Shown: piece by piece, positions 35,332 to 48,100 of the stretch
Layout of the letters: every line of letters starts with the position of its first letter
How positions within the stretch are numbered: the stretch's first letter is position 1
Assembly: GCA_000469685.2 (NCBI GenBank)
Contig: LS997562.1
Location: forward strand, 4,067,515 to 4,131,514
Source of the DNA: Haemonchus contortus
Lineage: Eukaryota; Nematoda; Chromadorea; Rhabditida; Trichostrongylidae
Direction of reading: 5' to 3'
DNA: 64,000 bases
Program-made: the position numbers and the translations under genes
Notes under the pieces: model-generated
Seen by the model: only the letters and a program-made list of their open reading frames with translations
Told to the model about the DNA's origin: nothing
The model's database searches: none

Positions 35332-36850
35332 TGCAAAACCCTAGATCTGATAATGGCATCATTTTTTGCACTGTTTTACTGTGTTGCTTGTTGATTACGT
35401 GATATTAAGACATGCTAATTTTTAAGGCCGCCTAATTTGTTATCAAAGGTGTAAAGTTGATGTGATTACAGTTGTTTTTGTACAATAATTTTTGTCGATT
35501 TTGTCATAGAGGTCATATATTTGTCGGATTTCCCGGAATACGTGTTGATGTTTCAGTGTTGTTCATTGCGGATTTCCTAATCTCTCATCTCATTTATTTT
35601 TTTCTTTTTTTTTTTGCAAGTTCATCAAGTAAAATTATTTATATTAGTCACGATTTGAATAACAGCTATTCCAAATGCTTTGTGGATTCCTGGAAGCCTG
35701 GTTAGATCGGGGTTACTTAGGTTTCATCCGCTGGGGTGTGTAGAGAAAGCCAAGTGTTTTAGGTTTTCAATGGTTTCAGCACGAGGAGAAGATTGGTAAC
35801 GACTGGGGCGCTGCTTCAACAAGTGGCATCAGTAAGTTTGTATGTTGCTGTCAGGGCGGAAGTCAATTAGAGGTTGGGAAGAGCGTCGGAAGATCGAATT
35901 TGTGTGAAGTGCCATGCTTCCGGCGTTGGCTAATTGGTAATGGACTCTCTTAGGCCGATGGTAGCTCTGAATAGTGTCTGCCATCGTTTAGTCGTCGCAA
36001 GGTGTTTCATGAGAGTAAATGGAATAAGGTGAAGAAGGGATCCGTCGATTGTGCTGTTCCCCTTCATCACTAATAGTGAGTAAAAGATTAATGATCGGGA
36101 AAACGTTGTTGCGGCACTATACTAGTTTTCACTCATGTCATGCGAATGTAGATACATGTGGCCCCTGGGGTCCTTCCAAGTTTTGCGCAAGTTTAGGCGG
36201 TTTTAGGTTTTCAGGGTTTTCTCTCACCGCGGCAGGTAGAGGTGTGCGCAGGCCTGTTATACTTTGTCGTTGACTATATGTGTATATAGGTTGCGAGCAA
36301 GGGAAGCATATGTACGGCTTACGATTGCCGATAAAGTAAAAACGGAGTACCCGGGATTCTAGGCTCAAGGCTTTAAGCCCCTTGATACAAGAGAGACCAT
36401 CGGCTTTCTTCTTCTTTCCCTTCTCTCCCTTTCGAGTAAGGCGAGTGAAGCTTTTCCTTACTCGATGGTAGCAAAATGATGGCATTTAGTCCATAGATGC
36501 TTCAATTTTGGTGAGTTAGCAGTCTTATGATACGAGCGAAGCGAAACAATCTGAGGGATTGACTGAGCTCTTCAAACGTGGCGACAACAATCATTTGTGT
36601 GGCAGTGAAAAAGACTTTCGATAGTCCCATGCTACTCGCTTAGTATCTCTTCTTCCTCCACCCGGCCTCCCTTCCCCACTTTGGAAGGGTGCCTCGAAAG
36701 TAGCGACATGACCCTCCTCTAGTTCCGCACCTACCAACTTTCGATCCTCTTCTTTTCACTTCATCTCGGACCCGCCAGCCGTAAAAGCTTTCTAACTTAT
36801 GTTTGACCCTGAAGTATAGACGTCTTCTTATGCCTTTCTCGCCGGAAGGG
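35332..36850. other. Intergenic downstream of rbm-5
   Basis: 3' flank of rbm-5 (an AATAAT element lies near 35483), then sequence with no supported gene. Confidence 0.45.
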
Positions 36851-37000
36851 ACCAAGCCTTCCATTATTCGGAGTCTGTTAATTGGTTCCAGGACGATCTG
36901 GGAGGGTAAAAGTATTAGATGTAAATCGCTTTGCCACCGCAATACCATTGTATAGGTCACATACCCATTCGAAATCTTAAAATGGTTTCAAATGGAAGTT
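36851..37000 (+). mobile_element. tRNA-derived SINE, body fragment lacking the head
   Basis: Matches the body of the family: ACCAAGCCTTCCATTATTCG, TCTGTTAATTGGTTCCAGG, TTGCCACCGCAATACCATTG and TATAGGTCACATACCCATTC. The tRNA-like head is absent, as in 5'-truncated copies. Confidence 0.6.
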
Positions 37001-37584
37001 GAATGACCGGGACCTCGATGGACAAGATTTCTCTTCAAAAGATGGCATTCTTCTATAAATGAGATGCCAATGTTTCTATTGGAAGACATGGAAACCCAGT
37101 GTGCGATAAGAAAGAATTCGTGGAATTCCCATTGGTAGGAATAAATCGCTCCTGGAAAGCCCCCTTGAAACTGTCGTGCCGAAGAATGCCGTCATAGGGG
37201 CGTCATATCACAAAGGACGATATCATTCAAAATGGAGCACGTTAGTTGTAAATGCACTCCGATGATGTACGCTATCTTCTCCAAACACCCATTTTTTGTC
37301 GCTGTATCCTTGTTCGACCTTGAAAAGGACTGGTTTCAGAAGGAGACTTATAATTCGAGGTATCTGTAGATTTTCTCGGGTTTTCGCCACCGCTGGACTA
37401 TTCTGTATCAGCACCTACCATGTAACCCAGCAAAGGTCCAGTTACTTCGGGCTGTTCCTTCAATGGCTTCCCCTGCATTGAATGAAATTCAGATAAGGAT
37501 CCGTGAATTTTTTCACCAAACAGAGTACCTTCTTTATAGCTGAAAGCTTATACAAAAACATCTGTATCATCTGCCGTCCTAATG

Positions 37585-39555
37585 ATTGAAGATTTTCTCG
37601 ACCGGACGCCAATAAGGGCTCCATTTGATCCGGTCGCGTTGTCCATGGATCGTCCTCGTTCGAGGGGCATGAGGCGCAAATTTCCTTCCTGTTAGATTTT
37701 TCTTGAAGAAATCTGACCATCATGCTGGCAGCCGCCCTGGTGTTCGTTTGACGCCCTGGTCCAACGGTCATCAAAGGGTCGCATGACGTGTCTACCTCCC
37801 CTGATATTCGATCTTCGATTTCCACTATTCCCTGAATGCTCTTGAATGTTGCCACTGCCGTGCCCTTCCTTCGCTTAGCTCTCGAGCTCGGTCCTTTATA
37901 ATTCCCCAGTCTTGCCATTCCAATTCTCAGGAGAGGCACCAAAAATTTCGGACGAAATGGTATCATCCGGCTGAGCCCGTTTCTTCACGCCTACAATGTG
38001 TAGAATAACGAAATCCTGGTCGTGAATTTGTCCTAGAGCTCACGAAGTATCCTTATGTTTTGAGCTGAAGCACCCTGGTTGCCCAGGGCTCCAATTGCCG
38101 CTTCTGTCTCGACCATGCGCAAGGCTTTTTTCAAATCGACGAGCCTATGAAATGACGGCACTCTGTACTTTCGCGGTACTTCAATGAGTCTTGGAACAGT
38201 GTGGATGTGATCAATTGTACTGAACCCTTTCCGAAACCCTGCTTGCTCGCATGACTGTTCTTTGATTATTGTTAAGGATGGCTCGTGTGAAAAGGTTATA
38301 GATTACAGACAGCAGGCAGATTGAGCGATAATTGTCAATATCGTCTGGATCTCCCGTTTTATACAGCAACACAGTCTTGCTAGTTTTACACGACGTGGGC
38401 ACTTTGCATTCCGACAGGTATCGCGTGAAAAGCCCAGACAGAATTCTGACGACAACTGATGGAAGACTCTTCAGATGTTCTGATTTGATCGTAGTGAAAC
38501 CGGGCTCCGTACAATCCTTCATCGACGTGTTGGCATCTCAAATTTTGGAAGGGAGAACTGAAGGTGCGATATTTTCGTCTTACCTAAAATGGTGGGTAGG
38601 AAGGTAGACGTGGCTGTCGAATAGATCCGAGCGGAAGTCGTAGATGACCTTCTCCATTGCCCTTCGAGAGGCAGTGACTGTTCCGTCAGGACGACAAAGG
38701 GAAATCATCTTTTCTTGTGATTGGCGAAGCCCCGTCGGACTTTGCGAATACTCTTTTCGGCCTCGGCGGCTTTGTCCATAACTGCTGCTCTTCTATCTTT
38801 GAAATCCCCTTAGCTTCTTCACATAGCTTCGCAAGTTCGGACGTTTGTTGCTGATTGCCTGTAGCTCGAGCGGCTCCACGCCGCCGTACCAACTCTTCTG
38901 AAATCTTGGAAAAGAAACGTTTTTGGACAACTGCCAGACTCTCTGCTTCCCTAGCACTATCTTGAAGATGTTTTGCGAGCCGGTTGTATCTTTCATCCGT
39001 GTTATCGATAAGGGAATCTTCCCAGAAACTCACGAAGGTAGCGAATGGTCCCATTTGATAAAGATCTTGGGGCTTCCTTACATGAACTTCACAGCTTTCT
39101 CTCCGCGCACTGAAGAACAGAATCTAGTGCAAAGCAAACGATGGTCGATACCGTAGAACTTCGGAATAACAGCGACGTGGGTCAGGCAAAACTTTCGGTT
39201 GACGATGTATGGAACTGCCTACGTGGTGACTCCCATGTCCATCAGGAATGAGAGGACTTCTGGAACTGCGAATTACCATGGATAGTGTGGGTAAACATGA
39301 TAAAGTCGGACAGCCTTTCACCCCGCACATTACAATCCATTCCGTGTGTCCCGATGTGGAGCTCTTCAGCAGTTCGTGTGGGGCCAATCTTGGCGTTGAA
39401 ATCAGGGACACTGAGGAGAGTGTAGTCCTATCTAAACAAGCTTCCCAGGACTATATAGAACGCTTCCAGCTCTTATTCTTCGTAGCGTTATTGCATAGAT
39501 AACGAAAATTGTTGAAGCTGCGGTTGAGCCCCATCGCTTCAGTCGCAGACGTCTG
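37585..39555 (-). pseudogene. RTE-like non-LTR retrotransposon (LINE), endonuclease to C-terminus, inactivated
   Basis: A decayed but readable LINE on the minus strand. From high to low coordinates: endonuclease pieces IRRLRLKRWGSTAASTIFVI (near 39550), DFNAKIGPTRTAEELHIGTH (near 39385) and FIMFTHTIHGNSQFQKS (near 39290); a linker with ERYNRLAKHLQDSAREAESL (near 38985) and RRRGAARATGNQQQTSELAK; reverse transcriptase pieces SEHLKSLPSVVVRILSGLFT, KTSKTVLLYKTGDPDDIDNY and LLSVIYNLFTRAILN (38480-38280); QAGFRKGFSTIDHIHTV (near 38230); a degraded RQGDTIS/PKLF region near 37960; and a C-terminal DRWTRASNE piece (near 37765). Stops and frameshifts break it throughout. The family is abundant in hookworm-type genomes. 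Confidence 0.9.
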
Positions 39556-39979
39556 ATCTCAGGAACAATATACAAAAACTTATACAGTTTTTATCAGTGG
39601 GGCTGTCAATGGTCCCTATTGATTTCTTGCTGCCAATTCGTGAAATGATGGTGCGTGTTCTTCATACTTTTTCTTTATTTTTTTACCTTCTTATCTTTGT
39701 CATTCCATACTTCGGTCCAGTTCCTGTCGTGCCATATACAGATATCCTATACTGAAAAGTACAACAGAGTGATGTTGAAAGGAATGAATAGTAGATGAAT
39801 GCGCCAGGCATTCGGTTTTTAGTCAAGATCGTAGTGGCAGCCCTCTTATCCCTGCCCCACCTTCATCCCATACGAATAATTTTTTGTTACGATTCGTCGA
39901 GGCAAAAATGGACGGACACTTCACTTGGTCTCCCGGTCACTTTTTTTTCAAAGAATTTGAACAGTTCGTATAGTGGCAC
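39556..39979. other. Intergenic, no gene seen
   Basis: Between the LINE pseudogene and the next SINE copy. May include further degraded 5' LINE sequence. Confidence 0.4.
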
Positions 39980-40235
39980 TAGGTACAGTGGCAAAAGGTG
40001 CAGTACCGCAAACGCCTAGTCCGTAGTCGTAGTCGAATCTCAGACCGATTCTAGTTCGGGCGGACCGAGCGTTTCTTCTCTCCGTGATCGCTTGCTTGGC
40101 ACCAGACTCTTCTAAGAATATCGGAGCCATGGCTTGCAAATCGACTGGCCGCCTCAAGTCGCTGTACAGACCACATACGCGTTCAAAAACCACTAAGATT
40201 TTGAATGGAAATCGAATGCGGGGCGTATCTCAACA
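39980..40235 (+). mobile_element. tRNA-derived SINE, diverged copy
   Basis: The head reads AGGTACAGTGGCAAAAGGTG, with B-box-like GTCGAATCTCAGACC near 40031. The body has TGGCACCAGACTCTTCTAAG, CTGGCCGCCTCAAGTCGCTG, AGACCACATACGCGTTC and a GGGGCGTATCTCAACAACGG end. Confidence 0.65.
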
Positions 40236-43200
40236 ACGGGTCGGACCGGCGCAAAAGACGTCGACCTCAATCGGTCTTCTTATGCTTATCCGCAAATCCG
40301 AGAAGTTCACTCTATCCACAATTGAGATGTTTTGGTTGTTGACTCGTTATCACTGAAAGGAGAGGGGGTGGGGTTCTATATTTGCAGCAAGTACATCAAC
40401 AAGACTCTCGAGTCTGCCTGTCCCAGCAAGACCTCCCATCCTTCTGCAGTATGTCAGTGGGTGTCAGATTGTCTAGAAGAGTAAAATCTGCAAGACTGGC
40501 TAGCCTGCGCAAGACATTGCTAGATAGGACATGAGTAAATTCTAGTTAATTTTGAATTCCTTTTTGAAAATGCCCCAAGCAGGAAAATACGTCTTCAAGC
40601 CTTACAAAAAAGACATATTAACTTCTTTATCATTTTAGTCTCTTCGTCAATCGTACAAGCTTCCTTGTGTCGCTACGATTCTGGGTGGAGGTTGAATGCA
40701 TCGGAGCAGGGCAGAAAATGAAATTGATAAACTGCGAGCATTTTGTTTATCGTCTGAGTTACTCCGTCAACAATTGTTTTTGTTGTTTTCGTTGCCCAGT
40801 TGATTTCTTCTACTCTAGGTCTCCTTCCTATCGTAGCTGTTAGTTTGCTCACAGGTGACTAATAGATACCGAAGCAGATTAACGTAGCTGAATGAAAGGG
40901 TTATGTTGTAAAGAGCTTAAAGCAGTGGCAAAAGGCGCTGTTGCTCCTTGTCCTGGTTCAGCTAAGTTTTTGGATCGTTTCCGGCGCAATTCAACCTTCC
41001 TCGTTCCAGAGACGCCAAGGTTACGATGGTCCTTCTGTGCAAAAAGGAATCTGCTGCCGATGTTTCCAAATTTGTTCCGAGCACTCACAAACTATGCAGA
41101 GCGGAAAGAAGGAAATGGACATGGCGCAATCCAGAACCACTTTAAGAGGTAGTTTCTAGTTTTCAAATTGCGTGGGCTCATCTTTTCCATTCAGACACTT
41201 GATTTGATTTTTTTAATGAGCAATTAAATCCTCCAACAACTGAGCCGCAACAACCAGTATTTATTGGCCACCTGCCAATCGCTGTATCTTTTGTCCGCGC
41301 GCGACAACATGAGAAAATTCGCTGACCTTCCTGGCATATTGCCTTTTTTCAGCGAACAACGCAATTGAACGCGGGATTTTATTGCGGTTGAAAGAGGCCC
41401 CGAAGTGGAAGTGAGACTGAGAGAAACGCAGAGGTGATAGGTTTGGTTGAAAGTAATGGCCACCTAAAGAGAGGCAGATGTTCAGAGAGACCGGACCTAT
41501 AAAGGACTAAAGGGAGATGGGACTGGGTTCCGATGGTGTGGGGACCGTCGGCGGACGCCCTGGACCCCTGCTGGCTCCTTTGTCCGCTGGGGGTGCGTCG
41601 GCGGCGTCGGCGCCGTCCTCCCCGTATCGCGGCGCATCATCTAATCGTCGTTTGCATGCGTCGCCTCCTTGTGCAAACCGTCGCTCGCGTCCACGACGCT
41701 AAATGCCGGCCAGTTTTAGCGCCAGCCGACCGTCGCCTCTGCCCCATCCCTGTCGGCCCTGTCTTCTTCAGCTATTCCTTCATTCCTCATCTGAAACAGA
41801 CCATTCCGTCCATGACTGTACTCTGTTTATTCGTACTATCCACTCTGCGTCTCTAGCATTCTGTTGTTCTACTTCTCTAATTCTAACATCCACTCAAGTT
41901 TTTGCTATGTTCAAAAAAAAGGAACAAGCTGTTCACTGTTCGTGCAGCTGGTAACGATTTGTCAATGAAAAAAGTCACTTTTCGACTGTCTGCTGACAGA
42001 TGTTCCCCTCGGATTACGGTATTGCAATAGATTGGTTAGCAAAGCTGAAAATCGTTTTGGGATTAATGTGGTTGGGACAGGTCCGTTGAAGATGCATATC
42101 GCGCATGGAACGTCATACACCTTAGTCAGCCAGCCAGCCAGTCCCCACACCCCGATAGGCGCCCACGCGCGTAGATCTCACACCTGATTTCGTTGGATGA
42201 TCATGGTTGGAATGCTTTTCAACGGGGCTGTTGGTTGCGTTGTGATCGGGCTGTTTGCACTTAAAGCTCATAATACCGCACTACAGTATTGGCAGATATT
42301 GGGCGAAATCGGGATGTAACAGAATGGATTGAAAGTGCCGTAGGGAGAATCGGTCAAGGGTTAACAGTTTGAGAGAGGTGGATTTTGGGATTCAACCCGA
42401 ATTTTTTGTATGAAGGTAGTTGGGTGGCTCATCATCGGGAACCCTCGCGAGGTATCTGGTCCCCTACCTGTTCCGTTACAGTTTTGCAGTTAATGTCCTG
42501 CGAGGCCGTGAACCCTCTCCACCAAAGTGAAAGTTTGTTGCAGTTAGTTTGCTGGTAGGGTGGTGGTGACGAAGTTTTCCTGAGAGGTCCGGGAAACTCT
42601 TTTGGCAGGTTATTTTTTTGGGAGCAGCCCAGTACTCTTAGGGGTGTCCAATAGACCCAATGAGGACTGTTCAATCCAGGACCAAACAACTTTCTTCTAA
42701 ACGGGTTCATATTTTTAGTGAAAGGGGTTGGCAGTTAGCCATGAAATCTAGGCGAAAGGACCTCTACGAAATCCAGGGACACTAGACCATTGAGAGGGTG
42801 AGTAGGAGGAGCTTGGGTAAATTCCAACAAAAAAGCTACTAGTAACCTAATTCTTTCCAAGTTCCTTTCGAGGGCCGTATACGTAACGAGTTACGTTTCA
42901 TCTTTGATTCCGAGATACCTGCCCAACCCTCTCTTGTTGAGAGAGGTTATACCCGGTATGATGGGTCAGTTGCCCCTAAATCCGTGGTCCCAACTTTTCT
43001 ATGGACTTTAATTCCGTTTTTTTTTTGTGTGAATCCAAATCTTTCTTCACTCTTTAGGGCAACATTCTGGATATGGACTGTTCCTGCAAGGGATGACTGC
43101 ATCTTTCCTTTAAACGCCTTACCCTTTGGTAAGGAAGTAAAAATGAACCAAGCATGTATCCATATAGAATCCAATAGCGCAGTATGTCCATTCGCTTAAC

Positions 43201-43820
43201 CCAAAAAATAGTGATTAAAATGTAACCCTGGGCTATGGTACTAACAGTTACTATGTATGTATTCCTGCTGATCGACCTCTAGATAAATACCTGAATGGTC
43301 AGCTCGGTTCATTAATGAAAGGTAACTAAAAACTTATCATAGCTCGCTTTCTACGGCCCCTCAACCCGATTCCGTTTGGGGATGTTTCTGGAATCTTGAG
43401 GGCGTTGCTACTCCTCATATCCACTCGATCAGAATCGCCAGGGTTTCAGGTAATTGTGAAGAATAGCGCTGTATTCTCACCGCTTCCCATAGGCTGATAG
43501 ACCACTTAAACAGGCTGGAATACGAATTTGAAATGTGCTCGAAGCTGTCCAAAAATCTGGTTGCCGCTCCCTTTCTAGACCCAACTAAACCTTCCCAATG
43601 ACATTCCTTCGGGGTGTACGACTCTTGGCTCCAATTCCATCGTTATCAGTTGTCGCCGCAGTGCGGTAAAGCTCCAGTCAGTCGGGTGGTTGGTCGGATT
43701 GTCGTGGTGGGCAGTTTCGCCACATATCACTACCACTTATCACTACAGCGCTTATCATCTAGTGCTGTGTATGTACCAGTACCTTTCTTCGCTGTATAAT
43801 CCACTTAAGCCCTCATGTAA
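40236..43820. other. Intergenic, no gene supported; GC-rich patch 41510-41770
   Basis: Mostly decayed sequence. The GC-rich patch at 41510-41770 opens frames in two phases (41517-41702 and 41533-41856) rich in Arg, Ala and Pro, which I read as compositional. A 15-base word (CCAATCGCTGTATCT) near 41276 also occurs near 13129, hinting at another repeat. Confidence 0.4.
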
Positions 43821-45037
43821 TCTATGCTGAAAGCGCATCCACCAGCCAGAACTTAACGTTGCCCCACGACGGACCGTGAGGCGAACGCCTTCCAAGTGGG
43901 CGGGGTTCGACATTTACAGTAATTCTGGGGGTTTTCGGTGCTGCTAGCTGCTGACGGTCGGCCGGCTGGCTGGCTGGCTGGTGCTGGCAGGCAATGGGTG
44001 GAGCTGAAGCTGGGCCCACATTCTCACTACAGATGGCTACTCGACTGGCAGCCACGATCTGACCGTTCTACAAGGGGACTGCTGGCTGCTGGCTCAGCTT
44101 GCCCTGGCCGCTGGCCACACGGTTTGTTTGCTTATATCATGGTTTATTGCTCATAAACCATCCAGAAATTCGATCATTCGTTTATCCCCTTTGGCCCAAC
44201 CCTCCTTTTATCCTTCCATCTCTCATTGTCCTCTAAAAGCCGAGCCTATTGATCTCTTTGGTTATCTAGCTGTATGACTTTATGGACTCATAAGGCTGGA
44301 CGACTAAAGGAATCAATTCGTCGCTCGCTCTCTTGACCCTCTTCTGCGCTTCCTTCTAGCCCTATATGAGGCTCTTCCAGATTCTCATTCACCATATAAT
44401 GACAGCATCTCTTGCCCACGTGGTCCACCACGAAATCTCACGTGCCCCTCTGTCGGCCTTGTGAAAAAACAACCGTCGTCGGTTTGTTTACTGTTTGGGC
44501 ACCATCGTGGTTTCGATCGTCCGTTCCAAAGCAATTCGATCGCGAAATTCGACGATTGAGGCTCGATTACGTAATCAGGACTACTGAGAAACCAAGGATG
44601 GTCCCAAAAAGTTACCACCTCGGTGGTCTACGCCATATTGTTTGTTACAAAGTGAAAATAGATTGTCTATTGTTTTCCCATCGTACTTACCAAGATATAC
44701 ATCGTTGCCGTTGTTCCTACACAGACAATGGCCAATTTCAGAAGATTCATTGAGCGCTGTAAGCGTACGGCGCGGTAAATTACGCGTGCCAAGGAAAACT
44801 CGGACTGGGTTAAGGTTACCTTGACGGGTTCGTTTTGTCGGAAGGTCAGTACAGTACTTAGCTATCGGTAGTCAAAATAGTAGTACTTCTGCAGTTCCTA
44901 AACAGGAGCTGAAAATAAACCCGGTCAATTCAGGGTTTATACTTTCTGAGATAAAATCAGAGTTGGTAAAACCGTTCTAGAAAGCTAATGAGATTTAAAA
45001 AGCAGATTTAAAGCTAACAACTCGACCAGTCCTTTTT
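43821..45037. other. Intergenic with CTGG/GGCT-rich block and a 113-codon frame
   Basis: 43960-44115 is rich in CTGG words, including tandem GGCT units at 43964-43981. An open plus-strand frame at 44412-44753 contains IRRLRLDYVIRTTEKPRMV, which faintly resembles the LDYVLTRNIP stretch of LINE endonucleases. The match is too weak to call. No gene is supported. Confidence 0.4.
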
Positions 45038-45100
45038 AGAATGCGCCACGTATTCGACTTTTATTCCAAACTGCAGGCTTCCAAATGCTGCACGATGACT
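45038..45100 (-). mobile_element. tRNA-derived SINE, 3' end fragment
   Basis: GAATGCGCCACGTATTCGAC, followed by an A/T-rich piece and GCAGG, matches the reverse complement of the family's 3' end as seen at 60573-60620. Confidence 0.4.
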
Positions 45101-48100
45101 TTTGGAGTTTGACATAACGACGGGACGGGGGATTTGTCACGCCTGAGAGTTTATAAACTCCAAAATGACCCGAAAATTAGGAAGATTAAAAATTGGAAAT
45201 TGTCTTTCGATAATTTCTACGAGTTTGAGCTTACATAGTGCGCCGGCGGCACATTTTATTCATGGCCCACCCTGCTTGTGTTTTGAGAAAATAGCTCAGC
45301 AGATATGTGGCTTCTGCTACGATAGGTCCGCTCGTACGATCAACTCCTACCCCTGATCAAGCGAATCCAGTCATTCTTCTACGGCTAAAAACTTAAGGTC
45401 TTAATAAGGGTCTATCTGCAGAAAAAGAAAAGCACCAACCATAACCTCAAAAGGGTGTCGCCAGAGTCCTCGTTCATGTCTAAACGCTTCTACCTAATGT
45501 GACCAAAGTTAAATCGACTGCGTGACTCAATTTTTTGGGAACGAGGAGGAAATGACTCAAACGGAAAATACTGCTTTGACTTTTACTGTCCTATTGCCTT
45601 GTTTGCGTGAGATTCTGTTTTTCCATCGGATTAGTCACCATTATTGTTTTGGAACATGTGTAGGTGATTACAACCCCAGTACATTCCTCAAAGAAGGGCT
45701 ACATACCAGCAGAATACTCACAACGAGGCCTTTCCCCCTCGGAAAAAATCTTCCGTCAGTGGGAACCCGCTGCTTCTGAAAGAGTGGAGTGTAGTGCAAT
45801 AACCTCAGCGGAGCAGAGCATGTAGAAATGAGATTGGTGGCGCAAGAGGAAGGAAAAGAATCCGGAATCTTTGCTACAGTGGCAACCTTCGCTTTACGCC
45901 CTTCCTGTAGCATTTCTTGGGCTCCCTGTTTCTCTGGAATCTCATGCTTTTTGAAGAAATTGAGAAACTCTGACCTAAGGGATTTTATAGTGAAGAATAC
46001 CTGAATAAGCGTGATCTCTTCATAATGTGCGGGATAAAGAACATGGTCCCCAGAAAGTCCATTTAAGGGTTCAAGCTCCTTCCTGGACTAGGCGTTTTTT
46101 CACTAACCTACCTTCCTTGCGTTCAGACGAACCTAGTATGAAAAGTATTCGAAGGATGTATATGTTGAACATTTTTGGAATGTTTCAGCAGACGTCCATA
46201 GAAACTTTTTGGTTCCTTATTTTGTTAAACTGAAAAACACTGATCTGTTAAACTTCTCAGGACTACGAATTCAGTGCAGTGCTGTTATCCCATCTGAGTG
46301 CTCTCCAGGCTCGCCTAGTGCTCACAGTTGTCATATGAGCTGAACGAGGCTACTACTGCATTTACGAGCGTTTAACGGCCCAACTATTTATTCTTGCTAT
46401 CTTTTCGAGCCTCCTGGTTGATTCTCTACTTTGAAAAGGCCAGTTTCTTCAGAAACCTTTTATTTCGATATGCGAGTGAACTGGCATAACCTGGCTTTTT
46501 TTGAGGCTTTAACCTAACCTTAGCGGGTCCCACCTAATACAGTGTAGTTTTGGTTCCTCTGCTGGGTTCGGAAAGTTTACTACTCACTTATCTTTGTCAG
46601 TTCAGGCCACAGAAATGTTCAAAACCTATTTCAGCCGCAGTTGATGATGGAAGTATTGTACATACAATTTCTCGGGGCTATGCTTTACCTGATGGTCAGG
46701 ATGAGTTGAACAAGGATGAGCTATAAACTTTGAGAATTCGGGGTACGGATCAGAATGGCTTCATTCCAAAGCGATAAAACAGTTCAACTCGCTACTTGGC
46801 CATGAATATTTGTGATAGATCTTGCCCCAGGCTCCAGCTGAGCTGTCCCATATCGTTCTGTAGACCATTGATTCTGAAGGTTGTTTACATACATAGTAGT
46901 TCCCTTAGCGAACACGACTCAGAATGCAACTCGGGGTAACTCGATGTCTAACAAAATTTTGATCAAATCCTCAAGTTCCCCTAAACTTCCCCAGGTACCG
47001 CTTTATCCCCGAGGGCCCATTCATTCTTTGGATGAGCAGGAAGTTCGGGAAGTTCCTAGCTGGTTTTCCCCTTTGCCCTTTCAATATTCTTTATTTGACA
47101 TTTCCTACCATCTTCAGAAACCTGACCCTGACACTTCCCTGTTGGTAAGGTAGCGGTTCAGAGATCAAATCAACTCAAATCCCGATTTCCACACTTATTT
47201 GTCCTTAGCAGTCTGAGGGTCTGAGGGTAGACCGTTAGACCCGAATCAGTGGTTGATCGCATTTCCTCTTCAGAAAAGGGGAAATCGATCGATTTTTTGA
47301 GATACCGTTATCTTTCTCAAAATGACCTTAACCCAGTCAAAGAAAAGTTTTTGAGTAGCTCTACCGTTCAGCTTCTCGAAGTGATTTTTTCAAGCCATCG
47401 TCGATTGAATCAGCGTGGGTGCGTGTGAGTGATTGCCAAAGTGCATAGTCAGAGGGGAATTCGCCATTTTCAGCCGATCAATCGATTGATCGTATTCCTA
47501 AAAGATACTGTAGAAAGGATTTGTTTATGTTATGGGATATGATCATATTGGACATGAGTCTTTGAAGTCCGAGGACGGTCTCCATATGTTTAGAACGATG
47601 GTCCCAAGACAAAGAGAAGGCCGGTTGTCACGTCATCAGTTTGTGTTTATACGAAGTGCTGATTGTTCGTGTACGATATACGATCCACGATCATATTGCA
47701 TCACATATCATCGCTCCATCGCACAGGGTTTGTTCATTAAGCCCATTAGTAAGCCGTTTATTTGATGCATATCGATCGGAATCAAAGAGGGGCTTTTCGC
47801 AGGCCAGGGACGGACATTTGGACATCCAGGAGGTATCGATTCGAAAATTCGAGCATACACGATTTCAAAGCAGCATGTTACAATTGAAGCCATCAAACGA
47901 TATCAATCGATAATGGGCAAGGTTTCAAAAATGAGAAGACGAGAGGGAATCTCCAGCCTTAGGCAGTGTAGGGGGCAAAAATTGAGAAGCCAGCGGATAA
48001 CGATCCATTTGGAATGCTCTACACCTGGGACCTTCATTCAGAGTTGAAGAGGTATTTAATTGAGATTTACGTCGTGCCTACAAAAGGTGCCCACTTCCCT

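Noticed and set aside
41517..41856. Pro/Ala/Arg-rich frames in two phases
   Set aside because: Both phases are open together over a GC-rich patch, which points to composition and not to selection on one frame.
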